This document shows positions 10,206 through 23,156 of a stretch of DNA of 64,000 bases, piece by piece. The stretch covers positions 62,001-126,000 of the forward strand of contig JAQFVV010000513.1 in the NCBI GenBank assembly GCA_028023455.1, given 5' to 3'. A program made the translations under genes and the position numbers. Numbering within the stretch: position 1 is the stretch's first letter; each line of letters begins with the position of its first letter. The notes below the pieces were generated by a model. It worked only from the letters and a program-made list of their open reading frames with translations, was not told the origin of the DNA and did not search any database. Origin of the DNA: Epiperipatus broadwayi. Its lineage: Eukaryota; Onychophora; Udeonychophora; Euonychophora; Peripatidae.

Positions 10206-13200
10206 TGACCTTATTATACAACAAAAACTATTTCCATGTAGCTTCTCATTTTTAGAAATTCTAGCACTAATAAACATTAATTATTGATATATGCTAATAA
10301 TAGTAAGAACAACAACAATAATAAAAATAAGAATACATATAAAAAGAAGTATAGTAATTTATACAACATTGTATCAAAGTTATAACACTGAAATGATCTA
10401 TTTGATTAAATTATTGAACTAACTATAACAACATAATGATAATTGTATATTTCTTGGAGAATTCAAAAATGAAGCAGCATAAAAATAATTGATCTTATGA
10501 ACATCATACTGATTAAACATGTGAATATACTTAAGATTGCTTATAAAGAACCATATATTTTTAATATATATAATTCATTACATATGTGTGTTTTGGACAG
10601 AATGAATACGTACTAAATAGTAAATTACTATAACCAGTTTTGCATGCCTACACACAACATCACAATAATTATTTGTAAAGCGTGATATTGAAATATATTA
10701 AATTGCTATTTTTAAATGATTGTGTGCCTTCAAATTTGCAGGGTGGTTGAAATATGAGCTGCTGGTTTAATTAAGAGCAAAGTAAACTATAATACAGCAC
10801 CACTGATGATAGTTAGATATGTTGCTTAGTCACATTACAAAAAAAAAAATCATATGTGCAATTGTTTCCAAGGCAGTATGACATTTGAACACTTAAGTGG
10901 AGGATTAAAGATTTAACAGTCTCATTTAGTATGAAATGAACTTTTTTTTATATCAGTCTGCTGAGAAATCGATCCTGGAATCTATAATTCTGAGACCCTC
11001 CACTTTTTTCTAGACCCTTTAATGTGCCTTCAAGTAGAAAACACACATTTATATAAACACGTGCACAAATTTGCGTGGATCCACATATTTTATGTGTATA
11101 TATAATTTAATCTGTAATGTGATTTAACGTTTAATGACTTGTTGAAAATTTCCTCCTTTTTTAGCTAATGGATTTTTTAAAATATTAAACAGTAGGAAAG
11201 ATTTTCTATTTTATTGTGATGCTTTAACTTTCAACTGGGGGAAAAAATCCATTTTATAAATGTACGAATGTAACGCTATCGGTCTGCCCTGAAGAGGACA
11301 TTTTTTATGTGCTGTTTGTGTAACAGAAGTGCAGCAAAATTTTGAACGAGTCATTTAATTTATATCCTTATCTGACAAGTAGGCTTTTTCTCTCCCTCTT
11401 TTGTTGACTGCTAATGCTGTAAATGGAAAACTATGGGTTTGCCATTTGAGATCAAATGTGTTTCAAGGATGATTGAGTGATTTTGGATAACTTAATGCTT
11501 TTTAAGACATCATGCATAAATTTTCATATATAATGTTTTTTAAAATGTATTAAGAAGTCTTAAAAGAAATATTACATTTAAATTTTAATCTTTTTTTATT
11601 TAAAGTCTTAGGTGAATTTTTGCATTTTATCTAATTTATCAAAGAAATTAGTGAAAAGATTTTCTCCACCCCACATATTTCTTCTTTTTTCATTTAATCA
11701 CTTTGAGTAGAAATATTTAAAGAAGTTTTTTTTTTTTTTTTATGTAGTGCAAACAGAAATCATTTTTAGCTTTCTTATAAAAACAGCTGTGTAAATATGG
11801 TATGTAAATATAGAGAATTGTTTCCTTTTCTTGTATTTAAACAATTTAGAAATTTTTAATGATTAAGACTGTCAGTCTAAATTTTAAAAACATTCAAAAC
11901 GAGTTACAGTTAATTTTATTTAACACCATATTAGCAAAACTGAACATTTTGATTAAATTATTTATTCGCTCGGGACGCAAAAAACACTCTAATGTTCAGG
12001 TGTATTTATGTTATTTTACTTTTTTAAAAAAAAAAAAAAAAAATTAAAAATGTAAATAAAATGATGAAATTATTTTTTTTTTATATGACAATTGAATAAT
12101 TAAATTAGTTGCTTTTTCCACGATAATTTGAAATTAAAAAAAAAAAAAACTTTTATGAATTAAAATCTTGGATGCTCAATTTTGAAATAAATTTCAAATT
12201 TTCAGGGGATAAAAGAATAATTAATTTTCAAAGTTCAAAACGTCGTCAACTCATTTCGCAAACATATGTTATCTTCATATACGTATTTATAAGTTTTTAA
12301 GAACCTGAACTTCTAATTTAAGCAAAGCTTATTTTTCTAATTAATTATTGATCAGTGAATGGTTAAAATAGTTTAAATCAGTTCTTTTAATAATTAGTTT
12401 ATTACAGAACAAAGGCTATTCCACAGTCCTTCTTAAGGAACACTGCAAAAGAAGTGCTATATTCACCAAACTTGTCTGTGATAGTTTGGGAAGTTTTTCT
12501 TCCTTGCTTTAGCCACTATAGATACCCATTTAGCAATCAATATCAGATTGTTAATTGAATTAGCTATGAGAGAAAAATTCTCTTTAAAATAATTCAATTT
12601 GACCTGTATTCTAAACCCAAGGTATAGGTATGGCAGGTGAAGAGCTAATTAACATGAGTTGGTCAGACATATGTATATGCATTGAATACGAGGATATTTG
12701 TAGTATAATGCAACTTCTAGTACTGTTGAAGTATATAACATTTTGCAAGATTACTAACTCCATAGTTTACTTTTACTTCTATGAGCAGCATTTTGGCTAA
12801 ATAATACAGTAATAGGTTGTTCAGGTTGATTAGCATTTATATAGTTATTTTTATTTTTATAATGAATTGATTTTCTTTGGAAAAAATGAATGATAAAATG
12901 TCTGAATCCCTGTAGGATAACACTAGTAACATTTAATTGGTGTTGCAACACCATAATAGACATTTGTTTTTATATTTAATACACACACATTATATATATA
13001 TATATATATAATGGTTTAGAATTACATTGGAAGGAAATCACATTGATTCTTACTTACCTTCAGCATGGTACTTAATCATTACAGATATATATTTTAAAGG
13101 AGTTTGATCTGAAGAGACAGCATCTCCATCCATTGTGAGATATATGCTACATTAAAAGGTTCAGTTCATATATACATACATATTTGATTGTGATCAAAAT

Positions 13201-13920
13201 CATCATTTAAACTACCCAGTGCACTATTATGATATTTAAATGAAATGTTTGGGGATTTTTTCCAAAAATTATATACAGTGAAGCTGTGAATTATGCTATA
13301 TTTTGTCCCCTCCATATACAACATATATAATGTATAATTGAATGTTGTGTTAACATGTCTTGATTTTAATACAGTAAATATTGTTTATTGTACAGCATAA
13401 TACTTTTCAACATATACATATATAATAGATGCTTTTTATATTTTATATTATGTATATATAAATTAAGATTATAATATGACAAATTTTTAAAAAAATAATG
13501 TTAATAATACTAAATTGAAAAAGCACGTTTACATATGTATTTACGTAATGTTCTCTGTGTTTAATCATTCACAATTTTGTTTCATAAAAATTAAATATCT
13601 CTCCTGGACATTCTTTTTCTTTAATAATTTTTTAAAATTCTAATGAAAACATGGTGGTAGCTTCATTATTAGCAGATGCAGCTTCAACAGTTATTTTAAT
13701 ATTTTTAAAATTGTAAAGGTGTAATGGTTTTGGAATCTATACAACCACTTCCTATTATCAATGAATAGCTTGAAATTGTGTAATCCAGATAGTTAATTTT
13801 TTCATAAAGACTTAAGGCTTTCTGTATTTTTATATTGGACTATTTCCATCATCTAATATGTGTGTTGAATGTCTTTAGAAAAGTTTAATTTTAGTTAAAT
13901 ATTCCAAATGTATTCAACCA
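10206..13920. other. Long intergenic stretch, no gene recognised
   Basis: A/T-rich DNA with poly-T at about 11727-11742, poly-A at about 12027-12042 and 12136-12149, and a short (TA)n at about 12992-13010. The segment at 10740-11440 is slightly richer in G+C and has mixed composition but no convincing frame. I see no transposase or reverse-transcriptase motifs on either strand. Confidence 0.4.
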
Positions 13921-13987
13921 TTAGTAATATCACAGCAAACAGGTTAGTATATGCACTAACTGTTAGTAATATCACAGCAAACAGGTT
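13921..13987. repeat. 25-bp direct repeat separated by 17 bp
   Basis: The sequence beginning ttagtaatatcacagcaaac occurs at 13921-13945 and again at 13963-13987 without mismatch. This is a local, recent duplication with a period of 42 bp. Confidence 0.9.
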
Positions 13988-14733
13988 TTCTGGTGCAATA
14001 TAAATTCATCCACCAGAATGTTATAATTAATAGCATTTAATCGAAGAGTTAAGGCTTTTTTTATTTTAACCAAAAATATATATATCTTATTTTAGTTACA
14101 ACTTTAGTTGTTTCAGAGGCAAAGCAGCAATGGCATTTGCTTTTCATAATCTTTTTGATTAATGACTCATTCTTTTATCATATAGTACCAATTTTAAAAT
14201 ATGACTTATTGCTTTTTCTTATAATGAAATAATTTTTTGGGGAATTTATTATTCATGGTATTATAATACATTTTACTAAGGATATGCTGGTCCATACTTT
14301 ATATAAAACTTTGACATGCTTGAAACTACACTAATGAGTCTACTTAAATCACAATGAAAATGTGTGATTAAAAAAATAACATTTGAAATTTGAGAATGTT
14401 ATGTTTAGCCATAAAAACAAAATGACCACTGCTGAACTGAGATTACTAAAATGTAATAAGTTTTTGAATTTTAACAGTTTTTTTATTGTTTGTTTACATT
14501 TTTTTGTTTATTTACATTTATTTTTGGTTAACATGTAACTGAAGTTATATAGTTTGATACAGCATAGTTCATAGTTTCATTATACATAGTGTTACACATC
14601 AATCTGTTATCTTTTTTACTAATTCTCTAAGACGTGATTCCACCAACAATCAATTTAAAAAAAAAAAAAAAAAAAAGATATACAGAATTGTTATTATATA
14701 TGCTGTATAAAATATAATAACTTTGTTCCTGAA
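13988..14733. other. A/T-rich DNA, no gene recognised
   Basis: No feature beyond a poly-A run at about 14657-14675. Confidence 0.4.
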
Positions 14734-14817
14734 TACTTTGAAATGTATGTTATATATATATATATTAGGTATTTATACTTTGAAATGTATGTTATATATA
14801 TATATATTAGGTATTTA
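14734..14817. repeat. Tandem duplication of a 42-bp unit
   Basis: The unit starting tactttgaaatgtatgttat is present twice, 14734-14775 and 14776-14817, with essentially no differences. Each copy contains a short (TA)n run, which may have promoted slippage. Confidence 0.9.
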
Positions 14818-15811
14818 AAAAATAAAATGTCTGCTCTACAAAGTTTAGATCAAGGTTATAATTTAGTTACTCAAATTAAAAGTTTTTCTTTGCTGTTATA
14901 GTTAAATATTAGGAAAAGAATTAAAATATTATTTCATTTGTTTGTTGAAGAATTATTATACCCAAGTAAAATGGCAATAGCCTTGTCTTCAGATATTACC
15001 AGAGAGAATTAGTAAAAGGAAAGACAATGCTCATCAGGCCAATCAATCACTGGGTGTTAAGGGTTTGACCATCTGGAATCTTAAAATTACTCAAAAGTTC
15101 TATACCTGAAAAATGTCTGTTTTCACTTGTAGTTGGAACACAGATTATTACCATAGTAATTAGTTACAATAATTAATAAATGTTGAGACCACACATATAC
15201 CATTACTTATTATTATTATTAGTTGCTATCAAGTGATCTACTACTTCTTCAACATTGTGTGTAGGATTTTTGATTATATATGCTCTTTTCTGCATAATTA
15301 GAAAATGTATTTTACTGTTTGGTAGAGTGATGATGATCATTATAATATATCTTGTTGGAAGCATGCAATTATATGCTAAACTAATATATCTATTTGGGAA
15401 ATCAAATTTCATCTTTTAATAGGTCTTTATTAGCAATAAGAATTTAAGAAAAATAAAGAAAAATAGAATAAAGCAAAGGAAAATAGATGAAAGTCAAAAA
15501 AAAACCTCACTCTTATTTATATGTACTTAAGTTGCTGAATAATAGTTTGTTTTTTAAGAAATTACTACTTAAATATACAATTACTAAGTAAAATTCAGGA
15601 AATATTCCATCATGGTGAAATAATATGGAATTATCAAAGATAGTATCAAAAAAATAATTGAAAAGAAAACTAAGGTAGATTTGTATCTATTAGAAAATTC
15701 ATACCGATAATAGTAATAGTAATAGTGATAGTAATAAAATTTTGTAGCAAAAATTTTAAGTTATTGAATAATATTTTTCTCATCTATTGTTATTACAATA
15801 TATATATATAC
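14818..15811. other. A/T-rich DNA, no gene recognised
   Basis: No coding or structural feature was recognised. A degenerate AT/AGT repeat lies near 15706-15738. Confidence 0.4.
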
Positions 15812-16150
15812 ATGGTATATGAGCACAGACTTTCACATGACCCACCACTCTCCACTTCATCTCATAAGACTGATATACTTGAACACATATATGTCAAAAA
15901 AGATAAATAATCACCAATATATGTATTTCATGCTAAACCAACAATCATCAGTTAGTCCAGATTATCATTTTTACACACATATGCCGTAAGTGCTCATATA
16001 TATATATATATTAAGATAGCCAATCTTCATACTTTAATGGACAGGGTTTCAATCCACTCCATTATTCCAACTGTTCAACCATCCATCCAATTGAAATCTG
16101 ATGATGGAATGCTCAAAGGTCACCCTGAGGCTGAGATTCTCATAATACCA
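15812..16150 (-). mobile_element. MITE-like repeat M1, single-armed copy
   Basis: It begins with 'ggtatatgagcacagacttt', the arm sequence of the double-armed element at 39456-39900. It continues through that element's interior in inverted order (blocks near 15920-15965, 16010-16030 and 16040-16135). The second terminal arm is absent: after 'ggctgagattctcataatac' the sequence becomes unrelated. No open frame is present. It is a non-autonomous repeat of unknown superfamily. Confidence 0.8.
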
Positions 16151-18720
16151 AAGTTGACCTAAAGTCAGTCTGACCCTTCATGTACAGGGCATAATCCATT
16201 TAATAAATATACAAGGGATGGACAGACATCTCTACCATGTAATAACTAAAATAAAGGATTATTATATACCTGTAGTATTTATAAAAAAGTACATATGTAA
16301 TAGATTAAAGAAAATATCCATTTTTGTCAGTAATGTACTGTATTTTTATCTCTAGGTTGCTTTAAATGAATCTCAATAGAAACATAGCTAGATTTTGCTG
16401 GATTATGATTTGATGAAATGTCAAAGCTGTTAGCTACAATAACTGTGAGGAGTTCTGAATGATTAACAATTCTGAATGACTGTCTACATTTTTTTTCCAT
16501 GTTTAAAGAGTTATGACAGTTAAAGAGAATACTGCAAAATTTTTAGGCATTTGAAACTTACGAATCCATTGAAAGGCTTATTGGCAGAAAAAATACTTTT
16601 AAAAGAAGACCAGCAAATCTTTAGATTTTCCTTAAAAGAAAAAAAAATCACTGTCTTATGATATATATATAAAAGTAAATTTTATTTTTATATTGATGGT
16701 TTATAAGTTTCGCGCTGAGTTATATTTTATCAGTTTTCATAAACATGGATGTAATATATATATCCACAGATTTTTGTTCTGGAATACAAGATATCATCAA
16801 AATTAATAATGTTACAATGCTTATTTAAGAATTAGAATTGTAGTTTATTTTTAAATTATATGCTCAGTAATATATGTATGTCAGCAAAATGTTACACGAA
16901 TTTCCCAGCCATAGAAGAGAAATATGTATATTGTTGTAAAATGAAAATAAATATATGAATTTATCAATGTTTTTGCAAGATAATAAGTAAGTAAAGAATG
17001 AAACCTAAATATTTTATTCAACATAAATATTATTTTAATATATAAGTTTCTCTCAATCGCTTCTTCAGTGAGAATATATATATATATATATGTATATGAG
17101 CAAATGCTTCTTTTTGTATATAAATAAATATATATTAATGCTAAACAATATAAATAAATAACATTATTTTTTTAATTTATCACAATAGTTGTTGTTGAAT
17201 AACCAAGCCATTTAGATATTGTTTATTTTATATATGCAAATATTTAAATTATACTTTAGAAGATTTAACAATAACATTAAATGCAAAATTTATAATTACT
17301 TATTTATTTATTTCTTTTTTAGGTAAGTTTCTCTGTTTGCTTTTCTCACAACATTATTTCAGTAAGTAATATTTTTAAATAAAAATATTTATTATATATT
17401 TTTAAGATAAAATACATTAGAATAATAGATACAAATGTGAATTAACGATAGAGTATTACAGCACGGACAAATAAACCTCAGCATTACTAGGAAACAATTC
17501 CAACATCTTCTAATATCAAAATCTATTACATTTAGATTAAAAATGAATCCTTCATCTTGCTAAGATCTTATAAAAAATAATATTGAAATTCAGTCTAGTT
17601 GCTATCATTGTTTGATCTATATATTTCTATATGCTCATGGATGGCATCATGAAGGAAGATTCTATTTTTATATGATTATAATAGATTTCAATTCTAGATG
17701 ATGTTGCATTTTTTAGTGACTGCTTTGGAGTTTTGTATTCTACAGTTATTTGTAATTTAACTTATATATAGTTTATATTCTACTTATACTTTTGAAAAAA
17801 GGTATGAATACATTTTTAAATATAGTTGGGTTTTTAAGTTTTGAATGGAGATTTTATTTGATTAACTAATTCTGAAAAAGTGATCTATAAACTCCTTGGA
17901 CCACTAAGAATGTCTTAAGAATCTACATGAATAATGTAAAAAAAAATGTTTATTTTAAATTTTCCTTTATTCGCTACTAAAGAAAATTTTATTCAGTTTT
18001 AGCATCTAAGACTCATTAAAGCATATGATTTAAAATTGAAGTGCTGAAATAATTTGCATACTAATTGAATGGATTAGCACTAGTGAAGGTCATGACCCTT
18101 GAACTCTGGTGGTATAAAAGATCATTTAGTGGTTTGATCGATTATTATTATTCATTAGCTTTTCATTGGTAAATAAAAATCTGTTCTGGATAAATGAATT
18201 GTGCAATATTTTAAGATTCTAAATTCTTCATTAATTAAAGGCTAAAGTAATAATATATTTAATTTTACAGTTTAAATATATATAAAAAATTCCAATTAAT
18301 TTTTTTTTTCATTTATTGTTTTTATTATTATTATTTTTTAAATAAAATCATCCATATTAGTATAAAGAAGTTTGAACACTCTAATGCTATTTTGTAAAAG
18401 ATATTTGTTGAGAAGTGTTTCCTACACTTAAACTATTAAAATCAATATTTTATAATGTTAGATTTCAAACTTAATCTAAAACTATATATCAACATCACCA
18501 ATGTATTTTCTTTCACATTCACATGGTATTTCATAGATGCAGTTTTTGTTTTTCAGTATTTCCAGTTTAGGCTTAATAGAAGTAAAAATTCCTCAATGTG
18601 TGCTATGGCATTGGAAAGCTGTTTTAATGTTATATTGATTGCACATTTTCATTAATTTGTCCGCCATTCCTGGTATGTGTGGATACAGTACCATACTATA
18701 AAGGTTTTTTTAATGATCAC
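16151..18720. other. Intergenic DNA, no gene recognised
   Basis: A/T-rich DNA with short (TA)n runs near 17074-17091. No motif-bearing frame was found on either strand. Confidence 0.4.
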
Positions 18721-18723
18721 TGA

Positions 18724-19032
18724 TGGATATACCATAAAATACCATGTGAATGTGGAAGGAAATATATTGGTGAGACCTGTCGCCCTGTGAATAGTGATTG
18801 AAAGAACACAAACTAATGGTTAAAAGAGAAAAAACAGATGTCTACCACAACATACCATGTATGTATTAATGACCATATGTTTAATTGGAAAACTATAAAA
18901 ATATTGGATGAAGAGGAAAAAATATATAGAAGAAAATTCAAAGAAGCTGCTCATATGACAATGGTAAATAATGTTATAACTCACTGTGGCAATACATAAT
19001 GTATGAATCCTTTAATTAATCTTGCTCTTAGG
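18724..19032 (+). pseudogene. Penelope-like element remnant: GIY-YIG endonuclease domain (copy 1)
   Basis: Penelope-like elements encode a reverse transcriptase followed by a GIY-YIG nuclease, and only the nuclease end is seen here. Translation gives 'IYHKIPCECGRKYIGETCRP' from about 18731. The YIG motif is intact, while the GIY glycine is replaced by Trp. After a one-base frameshift near 18800 comes 'LKEHKLMVKREKTD' (about 18801-18840). Then, after another break, come 'FNWKTIKILDEEE' (about 18882-18920) and 'RRKFKEAAHMTMVNN' (about 18928-18972). This order matches the C-terminal nuclease of animal Penelope-like retroelements. The reverse-transcriptase part is missing upstream, so the copy is truncated and dead. 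Confidence 0.85.
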
Positions 19033-20067
19033 AAAAGTATTAAACAACAACAACAACAATAATAATAATATCATCATCTAAAAAAACTGACATCATCGGA
19101 AACAAGACATCATATATAGCTCTGACTGCAAACAGTAAAAAAATATTAAAAAAGGACACCAGCTTTAAAATAAAATTAACACCCAACAAGAGAATACAAT
19201 AACAATCACAAATAGGAAAAAAAGTTTCTTTCATAAATAAAATAAATAACTTGATTTACAAAAAAAATAAATTTTTGATGCCAGAGAAAAAAAACATGGC
19301 ATCGGTGCAAAAAAGTGATGAGCTGAATAGCACCAAAATAACACACAATAAAGTTAAGATAAACAACATTGCCAAAACCTATGGAAATGCTGCAAATGAA
19401 CAAACAAACAAAGCAGAAAATAACTCAAAGCTAGCACAGACCACTAGATTCAGAAGATCTAATCAAAATTATATTGATGCACTTAGTCTTAGAAATGAGA
19501 ACAACCTAGAATTTCCAACAGTAATTTGGACTCAAGAAGAATTGCAAATGTTCTGTTCTATCATGTCATCTGCTTGACGGTGCTATTTCTAGCTAATATT
19601 TGCCAAGCAGATAGCCTTCTTTCTACAATAAAACACAGAAAGAGCCCATTATACTTGGATGCCGGCTAACACTGTGGCTTTTTTCTATGCTAAAAACACA
19701 GAAAAATGTCTTCATTGGCTGCGGTAGTTGTTTATGTTATGCACTTTATTGTAATGATGGGTTGCCTATTTTTGCTACAGTATCATCTGAGGGTATGTTG
19801 ACTTCATTGTATCTAATAATTGAACTTTTCAGGTCCAACTTTTTTTTTCGTGTGAACCGACCTACTGGTACCTTCTAACAGTTTTAACAGTGTCATCACT
19901 GTTCCATCAGGACTGTGTAACCCTCACAAATTGGATTTTATGGTACAGCACAGCACTATTTTGAAGATCCTGATGAAAATTAATGTATCTACAAAAAATC
20001 GTTTGAGACAAAGAAGATGGCTTCTTCAAACTCTGAAAATTGGCAATTGAATTGCCAGACACTGGAG
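19033..20067 (+). other. 5' region of the Tx1-like LINE, with a 108-codon frame of unknown function
   Basis: A short CAA/AAT microsatellite (about 19046-19071) follows the Penelope remnant. The frame 19251-19577 (108 residues) is rich in Asn, Lys and Thr, which matches the coding style of the LINE downstream. I do not recognise a domain in it. It could be a LINE leader frame, a piece of an older element, or chance. The rest of the interval has no clear frame. The LINE's 5' end cannot be placed exactly. Confidence 0.4.
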
Positions 20068-20790
20068 TCGGCTTTCATTTTAATAGTTTGTTATAATTAT
20101 TAACTTTAGTGGGTAAATTGCAATCTAATTTGCTTTATTGCCTCAAAATGCAGTGTCTGATTAATTACTGTCCAAAAAAGTGTAAAATTTACTTTTATTT
20201 TTTATTACAAAAAGTACCGTAACTTTTCCGATCCACACACACACAAAGAAGCCAGTCTCTGATTAATTACTGTCCAAATAAGTCTCTTCTATATTTACTA
20301 TTATTTGTTATTAAAAAAGTAATGTAACTTTTTATGGATACACACACACAAATGGCCACTCTTTGATTAATTACTGTCCCAAAAAGGTCAAAGTCAGCTT
20401 TCATTGTAAAATTTTGTTTGAATTTGTTAAATTTTGTGGAAGTTGTAATCTAATTGATATTGATTTCAAAACACAGTATCTGATTAATTAAGGTCCCCAA
20501 AAGGCTAAAATTTACTCTTATTTTCTATTAAAAAAAAACATAACTTTTTATATCCACACACACACACACACACACAAAGCCAGTCTCTGATTAATTACTG
20601 TCCAAAAAAGTCTCTAATGTACTATTATTTGCTATTGGAAAGTAACATAATTTTTTATCGCAACACACACACACCAAAAAAAGCCAGTCTCTGATTAATT
20701 ACTGTCCCAAAAAGTCAGCTTGCATTTTTATATTTTGTTTTAATTTTTTAATTTTATGGAAATCATAATATAATTTACTTTTATTTCCTA
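20068..20790. repeat. Nested tandem repeat array (about 105-bp monomers in about 320-bp higher-order units)
   Basis: The phrase 'tgattaattactgtcc', with small variants, recurs at about 20159, 20263, 20364, 20481, 20589 and 20693, a spacing of 100-118 bp. Several monomers carry an internal (CA)n run after 'taactttt'. A different monomer type starting 'cagctttcatt' recurs near 20068, 20397 and 20707. Together they form about 2.3 higher-order units. The array lies just upstream of the inferred ORF1 (20887). In some LINEs tandem monomers in the 5' UTR act as promoters; that role here is inference. Confidence 0.9.
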
Positions 20791-20886
20791 TTCCAAAAAT
20801 AAAGTCAATAGTTCTATAGAATCGCTGGCCTGGGAATGTTATATCTATGTGTTTTTGCTTAGCATCAATGCCATCAAGTGGCTGAC

Positions 20887-22135
20887 ATGATAAAACAGAA
20901 CCCTACCAATAATTTTAACAATACAGGTCCCAAAAAATTCTTTAACACTTTCAAAAATTCTTTCTTGAAAAAATTAATTGTAATATCAGCAACTGACAAA
21001 AACCTGAAGCTATATAAATTCCCTAGAGATAGGCAATAACTGCAAATGGAATATGGGTCATAATATTAAGCATTGGAGACTAGCCTAATTCATGATATTT
21101 AGTGATAGAATTCTTTGATGAATGTCATAGAGCCAGATTCCAAGCACAGATCAAAATGGTAGGAAATTATACCTTGATAATGGTAGACAACAACTTACAA
21201 AACTATGTCACAGACATTATTAATAACATTTACTTTGAGTATAGCATGCATGATTTTCAGAATATCATACACCATTTGGTAAAGCAATATATCTAAAGCC
21301 AATATACCTAAAAGACACACAATCATGCCAGTATATAGCAATAGCTTTGAATTTAAAATAAAATTAGGTGATAATGTAAACACACAAAACATCCCACCAC
21401 AAATTATTGACCAGGATGCAATACTCTCATTCTACATAAGAGGACTAAAGCCACAATGATATTCATGTGGAAATAGTGGACATCTGGAGACAAACTGTAA
21501 TACAATCCAGATCACACAAAGCCAAACTAATACAAACCAACATGAAATAATGCAAAAGCAAGAACAGGCAATAAAAACACTACAAGTTAATGATGAGACA
21601 AACACAAACAAAAACCACAGAACAACAGTGACTGGAGAACACTATAGCTAAAGACACAAATAGAAACATGGAACTTTTAGACCTATCAATCAAAAAGAGA
21701 AGTGAGAATCAAACATTCAATGAAGACATGGAAAAAAATAGCAAAAAATCATACATCAAAAGAAGCAAATAAAGTTGGTGCGAGTGCCAGAGAAACAAAT
21801 GCAAAGAAAGAAAAAACAAATAACAGCAACATCACCAATGAAATTAACCAAATATAATCAGAATGTGTATCAAGAATAAAAAACAGCACATCAATCAATA
21901 TAATGGAAACAACTAAACCATGTCTACCTCAAATAATGCAAGCAATGGCAGAGGCAAAAAGACAAACAGGACAACCACCAAAGAAAAACAAGAAAGCAAA
22001 AAAGGGGAAGACAGAAGAGCTTGATCCAGGAGAGTATATTGAACAAACATACTACTGAACTGGTACAACTGATGAAGAGAGAGAACCAAACTGTGGAAAT
22101 GCCCATGAACAAACAACAACATTAGATCAGACCAC
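20887..22135 (+). pseudogene. LINE ORF1 (Gag-like, CCHC zinc knuckle), inactivated
   Basis: ORF1 of Tx1/L1-type LINEs makes an RNA-binding protein. From the ATG at 20887 a broken reading frame can be followed. It includes a zinc-knuckle-like segment at about 21453-21497 reading 'YSCGNSGHLETNC' (Cys-x4-His-x4-Cys visible), with a TGA stop just before Tyr where the first Cys of a CCHC would be expected. A basic C-terminal stretch around 21957-22050 reads 'GQPPKKNKKAKKGK' and continues to 'EELDPGEYIEQ'. Many stops and frameshifts occur between these. Order and position just before ORF2 support the call; no search was done. Confidence 0.7.
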
Positions 22136-22167
22136 ATGCATAGTCACATCTATCTCATGCAATTTCT

Positions 22168-23087
22168 ATGAAATTTAAAATACCAGCAATTAATGTAAGG
22201 AGTTTAAACTCAACCTCAAAAATCAACAAATTGAAACAAAAAGCATACAACCATACATACTTGGTTTACTAGAAACCATAATTTATGCCAGATCTCAAAC
22301 AGATCCAGCAAAACACCTAAACAAAGAATGTTTTTGTGCATGCTCCAGAGACTTCTCAACCCCCTTGACAGGCACCGGACTCATTATTTTCATGAACTGC
22401 CCCTTCATATCATTTAAAATAATATTCATAAATGCAAACCTATTAATAACAACTTTTCAACACAAAATTGTAACAATCAATTCAATTTTCATATACATGC
22501 CCTTACAGGACAATACGATTAATACCATAATTGTGAACATCAATTTATATGAGCCACTACATCAAATCCAACCACAATAATAGGAGACCACAACGTGACA
22601 TACAAAAAATTTACAGAGTGATGGCTAATATCAATAACTGATGAGTGCTGAGGGATTTCTACCAAGCAACACAATAACTTTCCACAACACTGTCACTCTT
22701 CACTCATTGTTCTTTGTTTCTAATCCCCACTGCTGCACCATCTAATCACAATAAAAATTACCCCCTCAACTTTCTCCAATCATTCAGTACAAATAATAAC
22801 AATAAACTTTAAACAAATTCACACATCAATACTTCCACTAACAAGATCAATAAGAGAACTTCTACAAGCAACCACACTGGAATTCTTATTCTCATAAACC
22901 TATATTATGTTAAATAAAATACAAAAAATGCATCTTAATTCTATATAACAATACCTAGCATATATAAACATACTCTTCTTCAATATTAACCACATAACAA
23001 TGAAAGAACCACCACCATCCAAACTACTAGCACTTGTAAATGAGTTTTATAGCTGAATACTCATGATTGAGCCATCACATCACACAC

Positions 23088-23156
<69 letters not shown>

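Noticed and set aside
20068-20790. CRISPR-like array
   Set aside because: The repeated phrase is spaced about 105 bp apart, the sequence between copies is itself repeated, and the context is a eukaryotic LINE, so it is a tandem repeat, not a CRISPR.
21913-22137. Membrane-protein-like minus-strand frames
   Set aside because: They are reverse readings of the Lys-rich ORF1 C-terminus; hydrophobic Leu/Phe/Cys runs arise from antisense Lys/Gln/Thr codons.
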